Below the pieces are notes generated by a model, which was given only the letters and a program-made list of their open reading frames with translations, was not told the origin of the DNA and made no database searches. This document shows positions 42,713 through 51,572 of a stretch of 64,000 bases of DNA, in pieces. The first letter of the stretch is position 1. Every line of letters starts with the position of its first letter. The translations under genes and the position numbers were made by a program. This DNA comes from an uncultured Clostridia bacterium (GTDB taxonomy: Bacteria > Bacillota > Clostridia > Lachnospirales > Anaerotignaceae): positions 1 to 64,000 of the forward strand of contig CAJUJJ010000012.1 of assembly GCA_910586765.1 (NCBI GenBank). The letters run 5' to 3'.

Positions 42713-43342
42713 TCAATTCCCTAATGTCATATATCTTTCTGGTACAGTGCCATTTATAACAGTATCTACAAGCATAATTTTTCTGCTTACAGACATTGTT
42801 TCACTTCTAAGAGGATTTACAATTCTAATATCCATATGAACATTTAACCATATTTTAAAATTCGTTTGATTGATGCCCTCTGCTGAAAATGAAGTTTCAT
42901 AATCTACAGAAGCAATTCCCATTGGTTTAATATAAAAAGGAATACTCGGCCCTATATTAGAAAACATTTCTATTCCTGTAATAACACCTATGGGAATAGA
43001 AATATGCTCCTCTGCTATTTGTTCCATACCTTCTGTGATTGCCATACTTACCGTGCTACAAAATGTATTTATTAGTATCGTATTTACAGATACTGCTGTA
43101 TTATATTGCTGCTTTTCTATAAAAAAATCAGATGAAGTAATATTCAATTCTTTTATAGTGTCTTGTACTGCTCTATCTATAATAGTATTTGCCGTTGCTT
43201 TAGATTGTATGTGCGAAATTTCTACAACTGTTTTAAAAATTTTCGTATCATACAACATCAGTATCACAAATATGATAGAAGTAAGCAGTAAAAATACAAT
43301 AAAAAGTTTCATAAAGCTATATACTTTTTTATTTTTTTTCAA
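42713..43342 (-). CDS. yunB: Sporulation protein YunB
   Basis: A 209-residue protein with one N-terminal membrane segment (about residues 11-29) and an exported domain. The family pattern is visible in ATANTIIDRAVQDTI, the ISIPIGVITGIEMFSNIGPS core and the KIMLVDTVINGTVPERYMTL end. YunB is needed for efficient sporulation in Bacillus, in the mother cell. It is divergent from the penicillin-binding protein gene. Confidence 0.85.
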   Translation of the reverse strand: MKKNKKVYSFMKLFIVFLLLTSIIFVILMLYDTKIFKTVVEISHIQSKATANTIIDRAVQDTIKELNITSSDFFIEKQQYNTAVSVNTILINTFCSTVSMAITEGMEQIAEEHISIPIGVITGIEMFSNIGPSIPFYIKPMGIASVDYETSFSAEGINQTNFKIWLNVHMDIRIVNPLRSETMSVSRKIMLVDTVINGTVPERYMTLGN

Positions 43343-43569
43343 TTTGTATCACTCCTACAAAAAGCATTTTGAAATTGTTTCTTTTATTTATGTATTGTTT
43401 TAAAAAAGAGAAGTATTACAAAAATAACAGATAAAAACGTGCAAAAATAATACAAAAAAGGGCATTTTTTGCAAATAATTAATAAAAGTAATAAATTTGT
43501 AAGAGAAAAACCTTTCTAAAATGGTATATATCTGTTATAATCAGTTCATATGAGGGAGGTTTTTGGAAC

Positions 43570-46500
43570 ATGGACGAACCAAAAAGCACACAATATCCAT
43601 CAGGGCAACAGCGTCCCACACAGCAACGACAGATGCAGCAAGGGCAATCCCGTTATATGGGTCAAAATTTATATCGTCAAAATGCTTCGTATCAATCTAA
43701 TACAATACAAAGACCATCTAGCAATTATTATACGAATACGACACAAAGACAAACAGCATCAGGACAAAGACAAATGGGACAAATGCCGCCAAATACAGCA
43801 CAAAGACCACAGCAATATCCGCCTCAAAGGCAAATGATGTCAGCACAAAGGTCGCCTTCTGGACAAAGACAAAACACAGGACAACGCCCCCCAACAGGAC
43901 AGCGTACTCCATATTCACAGCAACGTACGCAAATGCAGCAACGTCCTCAACAAAACAGAAGGAGAAAAAGAAAAAAGAAAAAAAGTATTATAGGCAGAAT
44001 ATTCAAATTTTTATTTATTACAGGTATGATACTCTGCTTTGCTGTTGGTGGTGCAGCACTTGGTATGGTTATGGGTATTATAGAAGGTACAGACAACATC
44101 AATGTTGCCGATGTTGTACCAGAATCCTATACTTCATTTATTTATGACAGTGCAGGAAATGAAATTGACAGTTTGCACGGAAAAGAAAACAGAGAATATG
44201 CAAAACTGGAAACCATACCTGTCAATTTACGCAGAGCCGTAATTGCCATTGAAGATGAAAGATTTTATCAACACAATGGTATTGACTTAAGAGGTATGGC
44301 AAGAGCAATGATGACCAATATTAAAAGTAAAAGTTTTGAGCAAGGTGCTTCCACATTAACACAACAGCTTATTAAAAATGAAGTGCTGACAAATGAAAAG
44401 AAAATTCAAAGAAAAATAAAAGAGCAATATCTTGCAGTAATATTTGAAAAAGATTTGGAAAAAGCACTTGGCTCAAAAGAAAAAGCAAAAGACTACATTT
44501 TGGAATTATATCTTAATACCATAGCATTAAATCATGGTTTAAATGGGGTACAGTCTGCTTCTAAATTTTATTTTGGAAAAGAAGTAAGTGATTTGACATT
44601 AGCAGAATCTGCTTGTATTGCAGGTATCACAAAAAATCCTTCTCGCTATTCCCCTATCAGCAATCCAGAAGAAAACAAAAAACGTCAAGTAACTGTATTA
44701 GACAAAATGTTAGAGCTGGGTTATATTTCTGAAGGAGAATATGCACAGGCAAAAGCAGAAGATATTTATTCCAAACTGGTAGGAAGTATCACAGAAGAAG
44801 TCAGCGGTGAAGCAAAACACAGCTATTTTGTAGATGCTTTAATTGAACAAATCGCTAATGACTTACAAAACGAAAAAGGTATGACAAAAGCACAAGCATA
44901 TGACAAAATTTACAGCGGCGGTTTAAAAATCAATGCTACTGTAGATATGAATATGCAAAATATTATGGAAGAAGTTTATCAAGATGACTCTTTCTTCCCT
45001 TCTTCTGACAATACTATTGAGGCAACATATACTATTTCTGTTATGGATACAGCAACAGAAAAACAAAGTCATTATTATGAAACAAAAACAGTAAATTCTG
45101 AAGAAGAAGCACAGGCTTTTGCAGCAGAAGTAAAAGCAAAATATGAAGATTCTGCCCATCAAATGGTTGCAGAAAAATTATCTATGTCTTCCTCTTTACA
45201 ATCTGCAATGGTAATTATGGATTATCATAACGGTGAAATAAAGGCATTGATAGGTGGCAGAGGCAAAAAACAAGGCGATACTGTATTTAATAGAGCAACA
45301 CAGGCATTACGTCAGCCAGGTTCTTGTTTCAAAATTTTGTCTGCATATGCTCCTGCCATAGATATGGGATTATTAATGCCTGGCTCTATCATTATTGACG
45401 CACCTTTAAAAGTAGGTGAAAAAGAATTCCAAAACTGGGATAAAAAATATAGAGGAGCTACCACAGTAAGAGAAGGTGTTACTCGTTCTATGAATATATT
45501 GGCGGTTAAGGCACTTATGCAGGTAGGTTATGACAAATCTTATGAATATCTGCAAAACTTTGGTTTTACTTCTTTAGTAGATGAAGAAGAAAGAAATGGA
45601 CAAATTTTTAGTGACAAAGGTGCAGCACTTGCATTAGGTGGTATTACAGATGGTATTTCTGTATTAGAATTGACAGGTGCATATTCTACTATTGCAAATG
45701 GTGGATTGCATTATGAACCTAAATTCTATACTACTATTTATGACCACGACGGCAATGTATTTTTAGAAAATAAAGACGAACCTACAAGAGTATTAAAAGA
45801 AACAACAGCATACTTACTTACAAATATGATGGAAGATGTTGTAGTACGTCGTACGTATTATGCAACTGGTACTGCCGCAGCAATACCTGGTATGACTGTT
45901 GCAGGTAAAACAGGTACTACTACAGATGATAAAGACTTGATGTTTGCTGGATATACACCATATTATTGTGGTGCGATATGGTTGGGATATGACAATCCAA
46001 AAACAATGACAAATAGTGGTACAGTACATTTAAAAATATGGAAAGAAATTATGTCAAGAATACACGAAGGCAAAGAAGATACAGGATTTTCACGCCCTGA
46101 CGGTATTGTATCCAGAAGTTTTTGTTCTGCATCAGGAATGGTGCCACAGTCCATCTGTAGCAGAGATTATTATGGTAATGCTATTGGCTCTGATTTGTGT
46201 TCTTCTGATTTTGGTTCTTCTACAGAAGCCTGCAATTATCACAAGAGTTACTCTGTAGATTTATCTACTGGAAAATTAGCAAACTCACACTGTAGAGCAA
46301 CAAGCGTTGTATTGGCTGTTGACCCTGAAACAGGCGAAATTGTCAATAAAGCAACAGGTGCTGATGGTAAAGTGGATATTGACATTCATAGCACTTGTAC
46401 TGTACACAGTGCAAGCAATCCTGGATTTGTCAAACCAAAGCCACAGCCAAAACCAGATTCTGATATTCCTATTGGTGGGGATTATCCAGAACAAAACAGC

Positions 46501-46677
46501 ACTGAAAATAATAACGAAAATGATAATAATACAGTACCTGACAACAATACTACTACAGCACCAACTGTGCCAGAACCAACAGTACCCGAGCCTACTCCCC
46601 CTCCAGTGGCTGAGCCAGAACCTGAACCTGCTCCCGTTGTTGGTATAGACTCTATGGCACCTATTGGTTCAGAATAG
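43570..46677 (+). CDS. Class A penicillin-binding protein (PBP1A type)
   Basis: A 1035-residue bifunctional peptidoglycan synthase. The cytosolic N-terminus (about 1-130) is a Gln/Pro/Arg-rich low-complexity tail ending in a basic patch (RRKRKKKK), followed by a membrane anchor (about 140-168). The GT51 glycosyltransferase has EDERFYQHNGIDL (catalytic E228). The transpeptidase has SCFK (S585, K588), SMN and KTGT (K780). A Pro/Glu/Asn-rich extracellular tail of about 70 residues closes it. GGGAGG lies before the ATG at 43570. Confidence 0.94.
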   Translation: MDEPKSTQYPSGQQRPTQQRQMQQGQSRYMGQNLYRQNASYQSNTIQRPSSNYYTNTTQRQTASGQRQMGQMPPNTAQRPQQYPPQRQMMSAQRSPSGQRQNTGQRPPTGQRTPYSQQRTQMQQRPQQNRRRKRKKKKSIIGRIFKFLFITGMILCFAVGGAALGMVMGIIEGTDNINVADVVPESYTSFIYDSAGNEIDSLHGKENREYAKLETIPVNLRRAVIAIEDERFYQHNGIDLRGMARAMMTNIKSKSFEQGASTLTQQLIKNEVLTNEKKIQRKIKEQYLAVIFEKDLEKALGSKEKAKDYILELYLNTIALNHGLNGVQSASKFYFGKEVSDLTLAESACIAGITKNPSRYSPISNPEENKKRQVTVLDKMLELGYISEGEYAQAKAEDIYSKLVGSITEEVSGEAKHSYFVDALIEQIANDLQNEKGMTKAQAYDKIYSGGLKINATVDMNMQNIMEEVYQDDSFFPSSDNTIEATYTISVMDTATEKQSHYYETKTVNSEEEAQAFAAEVKAKYEDSAHQMVAEKLSMSSSLQSAMVIMDYHNGEIKALIGGRGKKQGDTVFNRATQALRQPGSCFKILSAYAPAIDMGLLMPGSIIIDAPLKVGEKEFQNWDKKYRGATTVREGVTRSMNILAVKALMQVGYDKSYEYLQNFGFTSLVDEEERNGQIFSDKGAALALGGITDGISVLELTGAYSTIANGGLHYEPKFYTTIYDHDGNVFLENKDEPTRVLKETTAYLLTNMMEDVVVRRTYYATGTAAAIPGMTVAGKTGTTTDDKDLMFAGYTPYYCGAIWLGYDNPKTMTNSGTVHLKIWKEIMSRIHEGKEDTGFSRPDGIVSRSFCSASGMVPQSICSRDYYGNAIGSDLCSSDFGSSTEACNYHKSYSVDLSTGKLANSHCRATSVVLAVDPETGEIVNKATGADGKVDIDIHSTCTVHSASNPGFVKPKPQPKPDSDIPIGGDYPEQNSTENNNENDNNTVPDNNTTTAPTVPEPTVPEPTPPPVAEPEPEPAPVVGIDSMAPIGSE

Positions 46678-46683
46678 TAATAA

Positions 46684-46712
46684 ATACTCCTCTTTTATAG
46701 AGGAGTATTTTT
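46684..46712 (+). terminator. Terminator of the PBP gene
   Basis: ATACTCCTC/GAGGAGTAT hairpin followed by eight T residues. Confidence 0.9.
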
Positions 46713-46723
46713 TTTAAAATATA

Positions 46724-46752
46724 TTGACAAAATATTGTTTTTTTAGTAAAAT
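46724..46752 (+). promoter_or_regulatory. Promoter of tRNA-Pro
   Basis: TTGACA (46724-46729), 17 bp spacer, TAAAAT (46747-46752). Confidence 0.8.
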
Positions 46753-46763
46753 AGAAAAATCGT

Positions 46764-46837
46764 CGAGGCGTGGCTCAGCTTGGTAGAGCGCTACATTAGG
46801 GATGTAGAGGTCGCAAGTTCAAATCTTGTCGCCTCGA
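46764..46837 (+). tRNA. tRNA-Pro(AGG)
   Basis: A 74-base cloverleaf with acceptor CGAGGCG/CGCCTCG, discriminator A, D-arm GGCTCAGCTTGGTAGAGC and T-arm AAGTTCAAATCTT. The anticodon stem CTACA/TGTAG encloses loop TTAGGGA, giving anticodon AGG. A34 in a bacterial proline tRNA is uncommon and would need A-to-I editing or superwobble to read several CCN codons. CCA is not encoded. Confidence 0.93.
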
Positions 46838-46844
46838 CTGTTTC

Positions 46845-46892
46845 AAAAGTGCTGTAAACTCAATGTTTTCAAGTGTTGCAGCACTTTTTTGT
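46845..46892 (+). terminator. Terminator of tRNA-Pro
   Basis: AAAAGTGCTG/CAGCACTTTT stem with a 24-base loop that itself pairs partly, followed by T residues. Confidence 0.75.
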
Positions 46893-47046
46893 TTTCTCTT
46901 TTTACTTTCAAAACATACGTAATTTATCACCATATTCGTTAAATATCAAAAATTATGCAAGTCAAATGCAAGTCAAAATATTTTTTTGTTTTATACATTT
47001 TTATATTATATTTATAAATACTCTATTTTTTCATCATTAAAAAGTA

Positions 47047-47075
47047 TTGCAATATGGAAAATACTGTATTATAAT
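47047..47075 (+). promoter_or_regulatory. Promoter of the cobalt transport operon
   Basis: TTGCAA (47047-47052), 17 bp spacer, TATAAT (47070-47075), 20-25 bases before the riboswitch. Confidence 0.65.
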
Positions 47076-47089
47076 AAAAACAATAGCAT

Positions 47090-47275
47090 AACAAATCAGC
47101 AAAAAGGTGCTGGAAGCATTGCGTTTCAGAGAATAGGGAAATGAGTGTAATTCTCATACGGTCCCGCCGCTGTATTGGCTGAGCTTCTGTTTTATTTGTC
47201 ACTGTAAACTATTATGGGAAGACAAAACAGAAAGCTATGATGCCTAAGTCAGAAGACCTGCCTTTTTGTGTTGAA
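47090..47275 (+). promoter_or_regulatory. Cobalamin riboswitch
   Basis: It has the conserved blocks of the adenosylcobalamin aptamer in order: GGTGCTGGAAGC-type opening (about 47106), GGGAAATGAGTGTAATTCTC, GGTCCCGCCGCTGTA (B12-box region) and AAGTCAGAAGACCTGCC near the 3' end (47246-47262). It precedes cbiQ by about 100 bases, so cobalt uptake should be shut off when cobalamin is plentiful. A distinct terminator is not obvious, so control may act at translation initiation. Confidence 0.93.
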
Positions 47276-47373
47276 AGATATATCAATTACGAGCGATAAT
47301 TGGCATATGTACTGTATTATTTTTGTGCCTTTTTTACTTCGTAGTAAATAAGGTGTTTTTTTTTGGAGGCAAT

Positions 47374-48138
47374 ATGAAAAATCACTTTGAACGGATAGAC
47401 AATTTAGCCTATCAGTCCCCTTTTATAAAATATTCTGCTATGTCAAAATTTATTTTCACAATAACAATATTGTTATTGTGTTTATACTTCAATGATATTG
47501 TTATATCTTGTTATATCATTATCACTATGCTTTTGATAAATGTATTAAAAAATAATATAAAAATACAGCAGTATATTACTATGTTGTCTATTCCTTTCGT
47601 ATTTGTATTTTTTGGTTGTATTGCCATTGCAGTAGAAATACAGTTTAAACCACACATTACAATATATGTCACAAAACAAACACTGTTAAAAAGCATTTGT
47701 GTTATGGCAAGGACATTTGGTGCAGTAAGTGCATTATATTTTTTAACATTATCTACACCTATTTATCAAATAGTATCTGTATTTCAAAAACTACATATTC
47801 CTAAAATATTAACAGAGTTAATGTATATCACATATCGTTATTTATTTATACTCATTGAAGTACAACATCAGCTTAAAATTGCTGCTATGTCAAGATTAGG
47901 CTATTGTGATATAGTAACATCATTTAAAACATTTTGCAGTTGTATAGCAAATTTGTTATTATTGTCATTAAAAAAAGCTCAACAACACTATCAAGCTATG
48001 GAAGCCAGATGTTATACAGGAGAATTACTTTTTTTGCAGCAAAAACAAACAAATAATAAAATAATAACAGTAAAAGGAGTACTTTATATTTTAAGCATAT
48101 TATTGTTAAAAATTGTTTTAAGGGGACAAGCATTATGA
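47374..48138 (+). CDS. cbiQ: Cobalt ECF transporter transmembrane protein
   Basis: A 254-residue membrane subunit (T component) with about five or six hydrophobic segments. It has the cytosolic coupling helices typical of the family (HHQLKIAAMSR-like QHQLKIAAMSRLGY and KAQQHYQAMEARCY). The start is ATG 47374, set by GGAGG at 47365-47369. It overlaps cbiO by 4 bases (ATGA). It is first in the operon, ahead of the ATPase and the substrate-binding parts. Confidence 0.92.
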   Translation: MKNHFERIDNLAYQSPFIKYSAMSKFIFTITILLLCLYFNDIVISCYIIITMLLINVLKNNIKIQQYITMLSIPFVFVFFGCIAIAVEIQFKPHITIYVTKQTLLKSICVMARTFGAVSALYFLTLSTPIYQIVSVFQKLHIPKILTELMYITYRYLFILIEVQHQLKIAAMSRLGYCDIVTSFKTFCSCIANLLLLSLKKAQQHYQAMEARCYTGELLFLQQKQTNNKIITVKGVLYILSILLLKIVLRGQAL

Positions 48139-48950
48139 AGCAACTACAACTCAAACAAATATACTATAGTTATGATGGAGAGAAACAAGTGCTCAAAAAT
48201 GTAAATTTAGATATTTTTGAAGGGGAAAAAATAGCCATATTAGGAGCAAATGGTGCAGGAAAATCTACATTATTTATCTGTATGAATGGAGTAATTACAC
48301 CTGACAGTGGTGAAATACTTTTATATGGTAAAAAAATCACAAAAAAAAATAAAATAGAATTAACAAAAAAAGTAGCATTTGTATTTCAGCAGCCAGACAA
48401 TCAAATCATTGCTCCTACTGTATTATCAGAAATTTCATTTGGTGCAATGAATTTAAAGCTGCCACAACAACAAGTCATAAAAAGGGTATATGATGCTATG
48501 GACGATATGAATTTAAAAGTACTTGAAAACAGAGCAACACACACATTAAGCGGTGGAGAAAAAAAGAGAGTAACCATTGCAGATAGCATAGTAATGCAGC
48601 CAAACATATATTTATTTGACGAACCCACCACTGCACTAGACCCACTTCATCAACAAATATTAGAAGATGTCATTGAAAAACTTTCTCAACAAGGAAAAAC
48701 AATATTGCTTTCTACACATGATGTTGATTTTGCTTATCGCTTTGCAAAAAGAGTTATCGTATTTTATAAAGGAGAAATTATAGCAGATGACACAACAGAA
48801 AATGTATTTTGTAACAAAGAAGTGCTTGCTATGTCTCATTTAAAACAGCCTACATTGTTACAAATACAGCATATTTTAATGAAAAAAGGATTGCTAAAAC
48901 AATGCAATACATTTGCTAAAAATATAAAGCAGTTTCAAGAACTGATATAA
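48135..48950 (+). CDS. cbiO: Cobalt ECF transporter ATPase
   Basis: A 271-residue ABC ATPase powering cobalt import. Walker A is GANGAGKST (37-45), the Q-loop is FQQPDNQI, the signature is LSGGEKKR, Walker B is IYLFDEPTTALDP and the switch His is in LSTHDVDFAY. Translation is coupled to cbiQ by a 4-base overlap. Confidence 0.93.
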   Translation: MKQLQLKQIYYSYDGEKQVLKNVNLDIFEGEKIAILGANGAGKSTLFICMNGVITPDSGEILLYGKKITKKNKIELTKKVAFVFQQPDNQIIAPTVLSEISFGAMNLKLPQQQVIKRVYDAMDDMNLKVLENRATHTLSGGEKKRVTIADSIVMQPNIYLFDEPTTALDPLHQQILEDVIEKLSQQGKTILLSTHDVDFAYRFAKRVIVFYKGEIIADDTTENVFCNKEVLAMSHLKQPTLLQIQHILMKKGLLKQCNTFAKNIKQFQELI

Positions 48951-48978
48951 CTACATATACAGAAAGAGAGGATTATAT

Positions 48979-49713
48979 ATGAAAAAACTGATGTTTTTTA
49001 TCATTACATTTTCAGCAATATTTGGTATTTTACCTAATGTCTATGCTATGCATATTATGGAAGGCTATTTAGCACCTTCTCACTGTATTGCATGGGGCGT
49101 ACTGTCATTGCCCTTTTTGGTTTTGGGATTTCATCGCATACAAAAACTACTTGAAAATGACAGAAAAAATATTACATTACTTGCTATGGCAGCAGCATTT
49201 ATATTTGTAATATCTTCTTTAAAAATCCCCTCTGTTACAGGAAGCTGTTCCCATATGACAGGTACAGCATTAGGGGCAATATTGTTTGGTGCATCTCCAG
49301 TTGCAGTATTAGGTATTATAGTGTTATTATTTCAAGCGATATTGTTGGCACATGGCGGATTAACCACATTAGGAGCAAATGTATTTTCTATGGCAATCGC
49401 AGGACCATTTTTGTCTTATGCAATATATAAAATATGTAAAAAATGTCGTGCAAATACAAAAGTTAGCGTATTTATCGCAGCATTTTTAGGTGATTTTTTT
49501 ACTTACTGTATTACAAGTATACAGCTTGGCATTGCTTATCCTTCTGTAGAGGGCGGTATTGTATCATCTGTATTCAAATTTTTAGGCGTTTTTGCACCTA
49601 CACAACTCCCTCTTGCTATAATAGAGGGCATACTAACAGTTATTATTATCATTATTTTAGAAACATATGCCTTACCAGAAATGAAATTAATTGGCTTTGA
49701 AAAGGAGGTATAA
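48979..49713 (+). CDS. cbiM: Cobalt ECF transporter substrate-capture protein
   Basis: A 244-residue S component. After a cleavable hydrophobic N-terminus (MKKLMFFIITFSAIFGIL..AYA) the mature end begins MHIMEGYLAP, whose first His ligates the metal in this family. Conserved segments are IPSVTGSCSHMTGTALGAIL, AHGGLTTLGANVFSMAIAGP and SIQLGIAYPS. About six further membrane helices follow. It works with CbiN, encoded 4 bases downstream. Confidence 0.94.
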   Translation: MKKLMFFIITFSAIFGILPNVYAMHIMEGYLAPSHCIAWGVLSLPFLVLGFHRIQKLLENDRKNITLLAMAAAFIFVISSLKIPSVTGSCSHMTGTALGAILFGASPVAVLGIIVLLFQAILLAHGGLTTLGANVFSMAIAGPFLSYAIYKICKKCRANTKVSVFIAAFLGDFFTYCITSIQLGIAYPSVEGGIVSSVFKFLGVFAPTQLPLAIIEGILTVIIIIILETYALPEMKLIGFEKEV

Positions 49714-49717
49714 TATT

Positions 49718-50029
49718 ATGACAGTAAAAAATAAAAAAATCATTGTAATATTGTCCCTTATTGTAATATTAATGGCATTTTTACCTTTTTTAGCATTAAA
49801 ACAGGCAGAATTTGGCGGCTCTGATGATGCTGGCAGTGTTATGGTAGAACAAATAAAAGGAGAATATGATCCTTGGTTTACTCCAGTGTTAGAAAATTGG
49901 CTTGGAAAAGAAATACCTGAAGAAATAGAAAGTCTTTTGTTTTGTTTGCAAACGGGTATAGGTGTAGGTATTATTGCATTTTATTTAGGACGTTTTGTAG
50001 AACGAAAAAAATGGCAAAATAATAAATAA
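49718..50029 (+). CDS. cbiN: Cobalt transporter accessory protein
   Basis: A 103-residue protein with two membrane helices (about residues 7-26 and 79-95) separated by an exported loop with the family signature AEFGGSDDAG. The start is ATG 49718 behind AAGGAGG; a longer frame from 49691 overlaps cbiM. It inserts its loop into CbiM during cobalt loading. It is the last gene of the cobalt operon. Confidence 0.92.
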   Translation: MTVKNKKIIVILSLIVILMAFLPFLALKQAEFGGSDDAGSVMVEQIKGEYDPWFTPVLENWLGKEIPEEIESLLFCLQTGIGVGIIAFYLGRFVERKKWQNNK

Positions 50030-50060
50030 AGTGTGTCAATACTGGCACACTTTATTTATT
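50021..50060. terminator. Bidirectional terminator
   Basis: AATAAATAAAGTGTG and CACACTTTATTTATT form a 15-bp stem between convergent cbiN and the radical SAM gene. Confidence 0.88.
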
Positions 50061-50958
50061 ACAAATGTTTCAAATTTACTCTATATTCTTTTAATTCTTT
50101 TTCACTTACATTTTTTATAATCTGTTCTAACAATGTAATTACTTTTTGTTTCTCTCTTGGCAGAACACTTTGTATAGGTATGGCATTAGAAGCTCCTAAA
50201 GCTGCAAAACAAACATCAATATTGATATTTTCCACAAGTGTTTTTAATTCATTATATTTTTCTAATTCTGTCTGTTCTTTCCAATTTCCATTTTGTATTT
50301 CTGTATAAAGTTCTGAGTTGTTATAAATGGTGAGCATATTTGCAACAATTATATTAGGAGAAAGCTGATTACATATTTGAGCAGTTGCCTTTGCATTTTG
50401 TTGTCCTCTTCCTTCACCAGCTATACCTACAAGATAAAAAAAGTGATAACGAATATTTGCTTTTTCCAATCTTTTGCACTGTTTTACAATATCTTTTGAA
50501 GTATATCCTTTATTCATAAATGCTAATGCTTCATCATAACCTGTTTCAATGCCTATTGTGATGCCATCATACCCTACTGAATGTAATTTTAAAAGTTCTT
50601 CATCTGTTTTTAAAGCAATATCTGTTATTCTTGAAAAACAGCCTATTGTTTCATTTGTAGCAATATGTTGTTTTATCATTTCTGCAATTTCAATCAATTT
50701 TGACGCTTTTAACACAAAAGGATTTGCTCCTGTTAAAAATGTTCTTTTTATACTGCTGTTGTGCCATAGCTGTAATTGTTGTTTTACTTCTTCTAAATCC
50801 TGTTGTATGGTTTCCATTGACGACATTTTAAATGAAAATGGTAAATCATCATAAAGTGTACAAAATTTGCATTTGTGATGTGTGCAACCTGCTGTTACTT
50901 CTAAAAGTAATGAATTTGCTTCATAAGGTGGTCGCCATATTGTTCCAGTGTAGTGCAT
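50059..50958 (-). CDS. Radical SAM protein of unknown substrate
   Basis: A 299-residue radical SAM enzyme. The cluster motif is GCTHHKCKFC (C25, C30, C33), a CX4CX2C spacing rather than the classical CX3CX2C, in the pattern EVTAGCTHHKCKFCTLYDDL seen in a family of clostridial and proteobacterial radical SAM proteins. The Gly-rich strand follows at FLTGANPFVL, then TIGIETGYDEAL. No cobalamin-binding domain is visible. It is monocistronic and divergent from an HxlR regulator. Confidence 0.88.
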   Translation of the reverse strand: MHYTGTIWRPPYEANSLLLEVTAGCTHHKCKFCTLYDDLPFSFKMSSMETIQQDLEEVKQQLQLWHNSSIKRTFLTGANPFVLKASKLIEIAEMIKQHIATNETIGCFSRITDIALKTDEELLKLHSVGYDGITIGIETGYDEALAFMNKGYTSKDIVKQCKRLEKANIRYHFFYLVGIAGEGRGQQNAKATAQICNQLSPNIIVANMLTIYNNSELYTEIQNGNWKEQTELEKYNELKTLVENINIDVCFAALGASNAIPIQSVLPREKQKVITLLEQIIKNVSEKELKEYRVNLKHL

Positions 50959-51035
50959 AAATTATCTCTCCTTTATTGATATTGTTATTATTAAAATAGA
51001 ACAATATTTTGTTTTGTTCAAGTACTGTCTTTTTT

Positions 51036-51068
51036 TAGTATTAGTATCTTTTTTGATACAAAATACTA
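51036..51068. promoter_or_regulatory. Candidate HxlR operator
   Basis: TAGTATTAGTATC (51036-51048) and GATACAAAATACTA (51055-51068) are inverted repeats with one insertion, 64-96 bases before the HxlR start and 78-110 before the radical SAM start. They may control both genes. Confidence 0.5.
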
Positions 51069-51131
51069 TAAAAAACACCATATTGTATTTCATAGCAGTT
51101 TGGAATATACTTTTAAAAAAGGAGGGATATT

Positions 51132-51497
51132 ATGGCAGAAAACAAATTTAGCAATCAAAACAGTACAACAATTTGTATTCCTATGAGCAAATTACAATCT
51201 GTAATAGGAGGAAAATGGAAAATTCTAATATTATGGTATATTTCTTATTATAAAGTACAACGTTTTGGGGAACTGCTTCATCGTCTTGAAGGCATTACAC
51301 AGTCTACACTTACAAAACAATTAAGAGAACTAGAACATGACGGATTTATTCACAGAGAAATTTACAAACAAATCCCTCCCAAAGTAGAATACTCTCTTAC
51401 ACCATTCGGAGAAAAATTTATACCTGTTTTGCAAACAATGATGGAATGGAGTGAACAATATTTGTGTTGTGATGACAACAATACAGAAATAAAATAA
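51132..51497 (+). CDS. HxlR-family transcriptional regulator
   Basis: A 121-residue winged-helix protein with the signature SVIGGKWKILILWYI, RFGELLHRLEGITQSTLTKQ and YSLTPFGEKFIPVLQTM. It lacks the N-terminal CPLE Cys found in the other HxlR protein here. AAAGGAGG precedes the ATG. A palindrome upstream is the likely operator. The effector is unknown. Confidence 0.88.
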   Translation: MAENKFSNQNSTTICIPMSKLQSVIGGKWKILILWYISYYKVQRFGELLHRLEGITQSTLTKQLRELEHDGFIHREIYKQIPPKVEYSLTPFGEKFIPVLQTMMEWSEQYLCCDDNNTEIK

Positions 51498-51572
51498 ATA
51501 TTTTAATAAAATTTTATTTCACTTAATGGGTAATTTATTGTAAAATGTATGCTGTGAGGAGGAGAAAACACT

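Noticed and set aside
43550..43837. Overlapping 95-codon ORF at the start of the PBP gene
   Set aside because: It is a frame shadow of the Gln-rich low-complexity N-terminus; the PBP frame starts after GGGAGG at 43570.
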